A stretch of 21,619 nucleotides of DNA, taken from assembly GCA_944376035.1 (NCBI GenBank), contig CALWBJ010000124.1:1-21619 (forward strand). Direction: 5' to 3'. Positions 15,381 to 21,619 of this stretch are shown piece by piece (the first letter of the stretch is position 1; every line of letters begins with the position of its first letter). A model generated the notes under the pieces. The model made no database searches, was not told the origin of the DNA, and saw nothing but the letters and a program-made list of their open reading frames with translations. The translations under genes and the position numbers were made by a program. This DNA is from an uncultured Clostridia bacterium (GTDB lineage Bacteria; Bacillota; Clostridia; Christensenellales; Borkfalkiaceae).

Positions 15381-16511
15381 ATGGATAAGATAAAAATACT
15401 TCACGTATTAGGCGCGCTGAATTGCGGCGGAGCGGAAAACATGGTGATGAATTTTTTCAGAGCGCTTAAAGACGGCGATATAAGTTTCGACTTTATATTG
15501 CATACATCGGAAAAGTGTTTTTTTACAGACGAGGCTCTTGATTTGGGCGCAACAATTTATTCTTGTCCTAAATACAGGCTTTATAATCATTTCGCTTATA
15601 AAAAATGGTGGGAAAATTTTTTTAAAAATCATCCCGAATATAAAATAGTTCACTGTCACGTGCGCAGCACGGCGTATATAATTTGCAGGGCGGCGTCCGA
15701 ATACGGGGTTAAAACAATCGTGCATTCCCACTCAACGTCGGACGGTAAAGGATTGTCGTCGATTATAAAAAAAATATATCGGAAAAAAATAGCCGATAAC
15801 GCGGATTATTTTTTTTCATGTTCCGATAATGCCGGTAAGTGGCTTTTCGGTAACAACATAATTTCCTCAGACAGATACTTTCTTATACCAAACGCCATAG
15901 ATATTTCAAAATACAGACCTGATGAAAAAATTGCCGATGAGGTGCGCGATGAACTTAATTTGCAGGATAAAAAAGTTTATCTGCACGCAGGGCGATTCAT
16001 AAAGGCCAAAAATCATAAATTTCTGATAAAATTATTTGAAAGAATCTATGCACAAGACCGGTCTTCCGTGCTTTTACTTGCAGGAGACGGTAAATTACAA
16101 AAATCAATAGAAAAAAAAGTAAAACGTTCAGGCTTGGAAGGTGCGGTGGTTTTTTTGGGGGTCAGAGCGGATTTAAACAGAATAATGCAGGCGGCTCAAA
16201 TATTTTTATTCCCATCGTTATGGGAGGGACTGCCGCTGACGGTTATAGAAGCCCAAGCCGCGGGACTTCATTGCTTTGTTTCCGATTCCGTTACAACCGA
16301 TGTGTGCGTTACACCGCTTGTCAGCAGGTTGAGGGTAACGGGTAAGGAAGCATTAAATATTTGGGCGCGGGAAGTTTCCGCATCGGATACGGGAAAAAAA
16401 GATTTTTTTTCTGAAATAAAACAAGCGGGATATGAAATTTATTCCGCGGCGGAAAAACTTAAAATGATATACATGAATATTTTTGAAAGTATTGACGCAA
16501 TTATTTTTTAA
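15381..16511 (+). CDS. Glycosyltransferase, GT4-like (EpsF type)
   Basis: A second GT-B enzyme of the pathway, 376 residues. The N-terminal domain carries the Gly-rich loop GALNCGGAEN (11-20), and the CHVRSTAYI and VHSHS segments follow. The donor domain shows AGRFIKAKNH (203-212), LAGDGKL (233-239) and the EX7E motif Glu282 to Glu290 in EGLPLTVIE. The stretch SDSVTTDVCVTPLV (301-314) is typical of the Bacillus EpsF-like branch. The gene begins 15 bases after the previous stop and I see no clear Shine-Dalgarno sequence, so translation may be coupled to the upstream gene. Role in repeat-unit assembly follows from context; the sugar is unknown. Confidence 0.87.
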   Translation: MDKIKILHVLGALNCGGAENMVMNFFRALKDGDISFDFILHTSEKCFFTDEALDLGATIYSCPKYRLYNHFAYKKWWENFFKNHPEYKIVHCHVRSTAYIICRAASEYGVKTIVHSHSTSDGKGLSSIIKKIYRKKIADNADYFFSCSDNAGKWLFGNNIISSDRYFLIPNAIDISKYRPDEKIADEVRDELNLQDKKVYLHAGRFIKAKNHKFLIKLFERIYAQDRSSVLLLAGDGKLQKSIEKKVKRSGLEGAVVFLGVRADLNRIMQAAQIFLFPSLWEGLPLTVIEAQAAGLHCFVSDSVTTDVCVTPLVSRLRVTGKEALNIWAREVSASDTGKKDFFSEIKQAGYEIYSAAEKLKMIYMNIFESIDAIIF

Positions 16512-16570
16512 TTTCGTTATTGCGGCAAATGATTTTAAAGAGAATACTGATAAATTTTATGTAATTAGTT

Positions 16571-17641
16571 ATGAAAATTGCTTTTTATATCAATACGTCA
16601 GGCAGGGGCGGCGCGGAAAGGGTTATAGTAAACCTTGCGGATTTTTTTGCCGAAGACGGGAACCGAACGCTTATAATAAATTCTTATCCGATAGAAGACG
16701 AATATAAGTTGTCAGAGTCTGTGGAGCGGATTTTTCTCGAAGATAAACCTTCAAGGAAATCTTTTTTAAAGAAAAATCTTACTTACGTTAAGAAGTTAAG
16801 AAGAATACTTAAAGATGAAAAGCCCGATATTCTGGTCTCTTTTATGGCCGAGCCTAATTTCCGATCGTTGATAGCCGCGCGGAGACTTAAAGTAAAGACT
16901 GTTATTTCCATAAGAAATGACCCAAAAAAGGAATACCCCACTTTTCTTTACAGATTTTTGGCAAAGAGGTTATATAAGAGGGCGGACGGGATTGTCTTTC
17001 AGACCGATGAGGCATTGAAATTCTTTTCAGAAAAAATAAGAAGAAAATCGGTAGTTATAATGAATTCCGTTGACCCTGAGTTTTTTGATACCGAAAAAAC
17101 GGCAGAAGATTATTGCGTTGCGGTGGGTCGGTTGACCGCTCAGAAAAATTATCCGTTAATGATAAAGGCTTTCAAAAAGGTTTTAGCGGATTTTCCTGAC
17201 AAAAAACTGCTTATTTACGGAGACGGAGAACTCAAAGAGTCTCTTGAAACTCTTATAAAAGGAGAGGGCGTAGAGGAAAATATCATAATAAAGGGAAGGA
17301 CGGACGACGTTCCCGACGTACTTTCTCGCGCCGAAGTTTTTATAATGACTTCCGATTATGAAGGAATGCCGAACGCGCTTTTGGAGGCTATGGCGGCGGG
17401 AGTTCCGGTTATATGTACGGACTGTCCTTGCGGAGGTCCTAAAACGGTAATCGAAGACGGAATAAACGGTTTTTTGATAAATACGGGAGATGCCGACGCC
17501 CTCGTGGGAAAATTAAAACTTATTTTTTCCGATTACGGGTTAAGAAGGACACTGAGTAATAACGCTAAAATACAGGCGAAAAATTTTTTGCCTGAAACAA
17601 TAAACGCCAGATGGAAAGAATATCTGGAAAATTTAGTCTGA
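16571..17641 (+). CDS. Glycosyltransferase, GT4-like (PglH/GalNAc-transferase type)
   Basis: The third GT-B enzyme, 356 residues. It begins MKIAFYINTSGRGGAERV with the GGAER loop (13-17). SIRNDPKKEYP follows (113-123). The donor domain has VAVGRLTAQKNYP with Arg187 and Lys192, YGDGEL (216-221), and the EX7E motif Glu264 to Glu272 in EGMPNALLE, followed by AAGVPVICTDCPCGGP. The EGMPNALLEAM and CGGP pattern resembles enzymes such as PglH/PglJ that add GalNAc or other HexNAc residues, but that is a family resemblance only. No good ribosome binding site is visible before the ATG. It lies 59 bases after the preceding gene and 31 before the polymerase. Confidence 0.87.
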   Translation: MKIAFYINTSGRGGAERVIVNLADFFAEDGNRTLIINSYPIEDEYKLSESVERIFLEDKPSRKSFLKKNLTYVKKLRRILKDEKPDILVSFMAEPNFRSLIAARRLKVKTVISIRNDPKKEYPTFLYRFLAKRLYKRADGIVFQTDEALKFFSEKIRRKSVVIMNSVDPEFFDTEKTAEDYCVAVGRLTAQKNYPLMIKAFKKVLADFPDKKLLIYGDGELKESLETLIKGEGVEENIIIKGRTDDVPDVLSRAEVFIMTSDYEGMPNALLEAMAAGVPVICTDCPCGGPKTVIEDGINGFLINTGDADALVGKLKLIFSDYGLRRTLSNNAKIQAKNFLPETINARWKEYLENLV

Positions 17642-17672
17642 GAAAGTTCATTCGCCGAATAAAATTATCATA

Positions 17673-18905
17673 ATGGTTATTGCAGAAAAGAAAAGTAATT
17701 TTAATCTTACCTTGTTCGCTGTGCTGACGGTCATGTACACAGTCGCATACAACTCTTACTTCCGTTCCATAAGCATTTTATGGTACGGTATTTCTGTTTT
17801 TACCATTTTTGTATTAGGTTTAACGGTTCTCGGTAAAAGAAACGTTAAACTTAACTTTTTTATTTATTGGGCTGTTATTTTTTATGTTTTTACGGTTGCA
17901 AGTTCTTTGTGGAGTCTGAATCCTTCAAAAAGCATAAGTCCAATTCTGACGCTTTCTTTGATATTTGTAGTGGGAATTCTAATGTCTTTGCTTTTTAACA
18001 GCAGAGAGGATTTAAAGTCGCTGCTGTTTATAAATTTTATCGCTTTGTTTTTGTGTGCTATATATATTCTTATTGCGGTGGATCCTGAATTGATAGGAGA
18101 AGCGCGCATAGGTCTGGGTACCGTGGGGGATATGTGGAACGCAAACGATATAGGACTCAAAATGTGCGTGGGGCTCGGTATCGCTCTTTATTTCCTATAT
18201 GAGAGTGACAAGGTTTATAAACGGTTGATATATCTTGCTGCCTGTATAATATTTATAGCAATAGCTTTGCTTACGGGTTCCAGGACTGCACTATTTATGG
18301 TTTACGGTATAGTCGTTCTGATTATTTTTATCAGATCGAAAGGAGTAAACAGGGTTTACGCTATTTTGTTTTTAATAGTTTTTTCGATAGGTTTGTTTGT
18401 ACTGATAATGAATTATGAACCGTTATATAACGTTATAGGTATACGTGTTGAAGATATGATAAACGGTCTTTTCGGACAGGGAACAGATGACGGAAGTTTT
18501 AATTACAGGGTAAGATTTATAGAATACGGTCTTCACTGGTTTGGAGAAAGACCTCTTTTCGGATACGGTATAGGAAATTTCAGCGAACTTGCCGCCGCTC
18601 AATTCGGAGAAAAGTTTGACACTTACTCTCATAACAATTTTATTGAAATGCTTGTAAACGGCGGTTTGGTAGGATTTATAATTTATTATGTGGTGTATTT
18701 TTATGTGCTTTTTAAACTTTTACGTTATGTGTTTATCGAAAAAGACCTGATTGCCATAATATTATTTACATTGAACCTCGTTTCGCTTGTGCTGCAAGTG
18801 GCAATGGTTTCATATACTTCTACACTCTTTACAACGCTTATTTTATTTACGGTAATATATATAATATCAAAAGAACGCGGAAAAGATATTGAGCGGCAGG
18901 GTTAA
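17673..18905 (+). CDS. O-antigen ligase/polymerase-family membrane protein (Wzy-like)
   Basis: Likely polymerase that joins lipid-linked repeat units on the outer face of the membrane. The 410 residues contain roughly 10-12 hydrophobic segments. The Wzy_C/O-antigen-ligase signature is present: LLTGSRTALF (199-208, Arg204), a large extracytoplasmic loop (about 248-325) with YRVRFIEYGLHWFGERPLFGYGIGNF in parts, and YSHNNFIEMLVNGGLVGF (318-335) with conserved His320. Given that this is a Gram-positive-like genome without lipid A ligation, polymerase is the better reading than ligase. A clear ribosome binding site is missing before the ATG. It is followed by the flippase, the usual Wzy-Wzx pairing. 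Confidence 0.85.
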   Translation: MVIAEKKSNFNLTLFAVLTVMYTVAYNSYFRSISILWYGISVFTIFVLGLTVLGKRNVKLNFFIYWAVIFYVFTVASSLWSLNPSKSISPILTLSLIFVVGILMSLLFNSREDLKSLLFINFIALFLCAIYILIAVDPELIGEARIGLGTVGDMWNANDIGLKMCVGLGIALYFLYESDKVYKRLIYLAACIIFIAIALLTGSRTALFMVYGIVVLIIFIRSKGVNRVYAILFLIVFSIGLFVLIMNYEPLYNVIGIRVEDMINGLFGQGTDDGSFNYRVRFIEYGLHWFGERPLFGYGIGNFSELAAAQFGEKFDTYSHNNFIEMLVNGGLVGFIIYYVVYFYVLFKLLRYVFIEKDLIAIILFTLNLVSLVLQVAMVSYTSTLFTTLILFTVIYIISKERGKDIERQG

Positions 18906-18926
18906 TTCTGAAATTTTGGAGTACGG

Positions 18927-20396
18927 ATGACTGACAATACGAATATAAAACAAAAAACTTTCGGAAGCATGTTCTGGAAGTTTGCCGAGCGGGTTTGTGC
19001 TCAGGGTGTATCTTTAGTAGTTTCAATAATACTTGCAAGAATGCTTATGCCTGACGATTACAGCGTTATAAGCATTGTTACGATATTTTTTGTATTTTGT
19101 AACGTATTTATATCAGGCGGGCTCAATACCGCGCTTATACAGAAGAAGGACGCGGATATCGTTGATTATTCAAGTGTTCTTCACGTCAGCATGCTTATAG
19201 CGTTAGTTTTATATATTGCTATGTTTTTCTCTGCGCCGTGGATTGCGGATCTGTACGGTAAAGACATTCTTATTCCGGTAATAAGGGTAATGTCGCTTAC
19301 TTTTTTTATAAACGGATTCAAGGCGGTACTTTGTGCGTACATATCGAGCAGGCTGGAATTTAAAAAGTTTTTCTTTGCCACGATAATAGGAACGGTAATA
19401 TCGGCAGTAGTCGGAATAGTAATGGCGCTGAACGGATACGGGGCATGGGCGCTTGTCGCGCAGCAGATGACAAACAGTTTTATAGATACCGTTATTCTGT
19501 TTTTCAGTACAAAATTCAGGATTGTATTTGTAATTTCTTTTAAAAAACTTAAAGTTTTATTCAGATACGGCTGGAAAATATTTGTTTCTTCGATAATATC
19601 TGCACTGTACGATGAAATAAAACCGCTGGTGGTGGGGGTAAAATATTCGGGGGAAGATCTTGCATACTACAATAAAGGGGACAGTTTTCCCAAGTTTGTA
19701 AATTCGGCAGTTTCCGACACTCTCTCATCGGTGCTTTTTCCGGTTATGGCAAAATACCAGGAAGATAAAAATGCCGTGCTTAATATTACGCGTAAATACA
19801 TGAAAGTTTCATCTTTTATAGTGTTTCCGCTTATGATAGGATTTTTTGCGGTGGCGGAAAATTTCGTAAGCGTAGTGCTTACCGATAAATGGTTACCTGC
19901 CGCTATATATATTCAGATATTTTGCGCGAGTTATATGTTCAATATAATTCAGGTAGGAAATTTACAGGCTATAAAGGCGATAGGGAGGAGCGATGTCGCG
20001 CTTATACTTGAAATAATTAAAAAGTCGGCTTATTTCGTGATTATTATACTTTTTATATTTTTAGCTGACAGTCCGGAATGGCTTGCCGCATCGAGTATTT
20101 TATGTACGCTTATAGCCTCTGTCGTAAATACCTTTCCTAACAGGCGTCTTATCGGTTATCATTATCGATTGCAGTTTTCGGATCTTTTCAAAAACCTTGT
20201 AACGGCAGTATTTATGGGCGTTGCGGTGTATTTTATGAATTATATACCGTTAAATAAGATTCTTCTTCTTTGCTTGCAGGTTGTTTCGGGTGTAATAATT
20301 TATATAATTCTTTCTTTAATCACTAAAAACGAAAATTTCCATTATATTTGGAATTTTTTAAAAAATCTGAGGCGCAAAAATGAAAAACCCGTTTAA
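18927..20396 (+). CDS. Polysaccharide flippase of the MOP superfamily (Wzx/TuaB-like)
   Basis: Likely exporter of the undecaprenyl-linked repeat unit across the membrane. The 489 residues form about 12-14 hydrophobic helices. The N-terminus (KQKTFGSMFWKFAERVCAQG) and the following ILARMLMPDDYSVISIVTIF match the WzxC/TuaB branch of polysaccharide transporters, as do LDYSSVLH-like and FPKFVNSAVSDTLSSVLFPVMAKYQED segments in part. GGAG lies five bases before the ATG, which follows the polymerase by 21 bases. The gene end overlaps the next gene by 17 bases, pointing to coupled translation. The charged tail is KNLRRKNEKPV. Confidence 0.9.
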   Translation: MTDNTNIKQKTFGSMFWKFAERVCAQGVSLVVSIILARMLMPDDYSVISIVTIFFVFCNVFISGGLNTALIQKKDADIVDYSSVLHVSMLIALVLYIAMFFSAPWIADLYGKDILIPVIRVMSLTFFINGFKAVLCAYISSRLEFKKFFFATIIGTVISAVVGIVMALNGYGAWALVAQQMTNSFIDTVILFFSTKFRIVFVISFKKLKVLFRYGWKIFVSSIISALYDEIKPLVVGVKYSGEDLAYYNKGDSFPKFVNSAVSDTLSSVLFPVMAKYQEDKNAVLNITRKYMKVSSFIVFPLMIGFFAVAENFVSVVLTDKWLPAAIYIQIFCASYMFNIIQVGNLQAIKAIGRSDVALILEIIKKSAYFVIIILFIFLADSPEWLAASSILCTLIASVVNTFPNRRLIGYHYRLQFSDLFKNLVTAVFMGVAVYFMNYIPLNKILLLCLQVVSGVIIYIILSLITKNENFHYIWNFLKNLRRKNEKPV

Positions 20397-21540
20397 AATA
20401 ATTTTAAAAAAGTCTGTCTCGGTTGTGCGATATTTTAAAGGATTTTTTATGCCGGTAAAAAACATTATACTTTTTGAGAGTCAACCGGATTTTTCCGATA
20501 ACACCGTGGCGGTATTTAATGAAATGCTGAAAAGAGGGCTGAATGAAAAATACGAATTTATCTGGTGGGTAAAAGATAAATCGGATAAAAGACTTCCGCA
20601 AATAAAAAATGTCAGATATGTGGAGAAGCCGGCAAACAGATACACGGCGGAATTTGTAAAAGTTCTTATGTCTGCAAAATGCATTGTGGGATGCAATAAA
20701 CCCATTTCAAAATACAATAATAAAACGAAATATTTTTATTTGATGCACGGAACGCCGATAAAGAGCGTTAAATCATATTACAGCCCCTGTAAGCGTGCGG
20801 ATTACTGTATTGCTCAGTCTGAATATGTAAGAAGTCTCAGCGCGTCGGAAATGGGTATTTCGGAAAGAAAAACCGTCGGTCTCGGATATCCGAGGAACGA
20901 TGTGCTGACGATTGCGAAAAAAGATTTGCATAATTATTTTAAGAAAGATTTTGATAAAATCATAGTATGGTATCCGACTTTCAGACAGACGCTCGGAAAA
21001 GTAACAACCGGATCGAGCATTTCTCTTCCCGTAATACACGACGAATCAGCCGCAATCAGACTCAACGAATCTGCAAAAAAAAGAAAAGTGCTTTTGGTGT
21101 TAAAGCCTCATTTTGCTCAGGACGTGAGCAGGATAAAGGATTTAAAACTAAGTAATATTGTTTTTATAAACGATGATTTTTTTACCGAACATAAAATTTC
21201 TTCTTATGAATTCGTAGGTTCGTGCGACGCGCTTTTGACCGACTATTCTTCTGTTTATTACGATTATACTTTGTGCGATAAACCCATCGGTCTCATATGG
21301 GAGGATATAGACGAATACAGAAAGGATCCGGGATTTGCGGTAGATATAGATTTTATGTGTTCGGGCGGTGAAAAAATATACAGCGAAAAAGAACTTGAAG
21401 AATTTATAGAAAGAATAGCATGCGGCGTTGACGTTTTAAAGGATAAAAGAAGGGAAATAAAAAATCTCGTCAATTTCTCGGACGACGGCATGAACGCAAA
21501 AAGAGTTACTGATTTTATAGTTGAAAAAGCGGCTCTTTGA
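20380..21540 (+). CDS. CDP-glycerol glycerophosphotransferase-family protein (TagB/TagF-like)
   Basis: Probably transfers glycerol phosphate or a related polyol phosphate from a CDP-alcohol onto the glycan. The 386 residues have a basic, weakly hydrophobic N-terminus (about 1-30) suited to peripheral membrane binding. The GT-B glycerophosphotransferase domain follows: LMHGTPIKS with His123, GLGYPRND (167-174), WYPTFRQT (197-204), LKPHF with His244 and LLTDYSSVYYDY (285-296). The two His residues correspond to the HGT and KPH histidines known to matter in TagF. The length is that of TagB or wall-teichoic-acid-like single-domain members, not the long TagF polymerase. It overlaps the flippase gene by 17 bases. 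This suggests a phosphopolyol-decorated or phosphodiester-linked polysaccharide; the true donor is not shown by sequence. Confidence 0.88.
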   Translation: MKNPFKIILKKSVSVVRYFKGFFMPVKNIILFESQPDFSDNTVAVFNEMLKRGLNEKYEFIWWVKDKSDKRLPQIKNVRYVEKPANRYTAEFVKVLMSAKCIVGCNKPISKYNNKTKYFYLMHGTPIKSVKSYYSPCKRADYCIAQSEYVRSLSASEMGISERKTVGLGYPRNDVLTIAKKDLHNYFKKDFDKIIVWYPTFRQTLGKVTTGSSISLPVIHDESAAIRLNESAKKRKVLLVLKPHFAQDVSRIKDLKLSNIVFINDDFFTEHKISSYEFVGSCDALLTDYSSVYYDYTLCDKPIGLIWEDIDEYRKDPGFAVDIDFMCSGGEKIYSEKELEEFIERIACGVDVLKDKRREIKNLVNFSDDGMNAKRVTDFIVEKAAL

Positions 21541-21591
21541 TGTTTTTTAATGAAAGGCGTAATTTTAAAAACCTGTGTAAGGGGTCATAAA

Positions 21592-21619
21592 ATGTATAAT
21601 TCAAAATATCTTCGTATTG
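21592..21619 (+). CDS. Start of another operon gene, cut by the window edge
   Basis: An ATG at 21592 is preceded by AAGGGG about seven bases upstream and opens a frame (MYNSKYLRI) that runs off the right edge. An in-frame ATG at 21550 without a ribosome binding site is an alternative start. Only nine codons are visible, so no product can be named; the 51-base gap from the previous gene suggests it belongs to the polysaccharide operon. Confidence 0.45.

Noticed and set aside
17673..18905. Lipopolysaccharide O-antigen ligase (WaaL)
   Set aside because: It shares the Wzy_C domain, but the surrounding genes and Gram-positive character favour a polymerase; there is no lipid A or core gene nearby.
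13367..21619. Polysaccharide cluster as a horizontally acquired island
   Set aside because: It looks somewhat more AT-rich by eye, but no integrase, transposase, tRNA or flanking repeat marks a boundary, and composition was not computed.
1..21619. CRISPR arrays, tRNA or rRNA genes, insertion sequences, toxin-antitoxin or phage-defence genes
   Set aside because: None were seen on reading both strands; repeats found are only two-copy and short.

Overview
The window looks like chromosomal DNA from an AT-rich, low-GC Gram-positive bacterium, most likely a Clostridia lineage of the gut type. Supporting signs are strong GGAGG-type ribosome binding sites, TTGACA/TATAAT promoters (some with extended -10), a CIRCE operator in front of groES, an archaeal-type aspartyl-tRNA synthetase of the kind known in some clostridia, and a Gram-positive style polysaccharide cluster. 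The phylum is inferred from gene content. No rRNA, tRNA, CRISPR array, transposase or phage gene was recognised.

Left part (1-5330), carbohydrate metabolism. A DeoR-family repressor gene (minus) is divergent from a sugar isomerase of the L-arabinose/L-fucose isomerase superfamily (plus), followed by an FGGY-family sugar kinase and a hairpin terminator. The pair would convert an unidentified aldose to a ketose and phosphorylate it. The intergenic region has a good plus-strand promoter, a short direct repeat and a perfect 10-bp-arm palindrome that ends just before the isomerase ribosome binding site. A short-chain dehydrogenase follows with its own promoter, so its link to the sugar genes is uncertain.

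Middle part (5330-13060), mostly housekeeping. On the minus strand lie groEL and groES (CIRCE-controlled), a CPA2-type cation/proton antiporter and an archaeal-type AspRS. On the plus strand lie a DegV fatty-acid-binding protein and an unusual membrane-anchored protein with four DUF1508/YegP-like repeats.

Right part (13199-21619), a surface polysaccharide operon on the plus strand. A strong promoter and a leader of about 130 nt precede a phosphoglycosyl transferase that starts the glycan on undecaprenyl phosphate. After it come three GT-B (GT4-like) glycosyltransferases, a Wzy/O-antigen-ligase-like polymerase, a Wzx/TuaB-like flippase and a CDP-glycerol glycerophosphotransferase-family protein. 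Together they describe a Wzx/Wzy-dependent polysaccharide that may carry glycerol-phosphate or another polyol phosphate. The operon appears to continue beyond the right edge.

Nothing seen amounts to a clearly new defence or mobile system. The least explained items are the four-repeat YegP-like membrane protein, the unassigned isomerase/kinase pathway with its palindrome-bearing leader, and the glycerophosphotransferase in the polysaccharide cluster.
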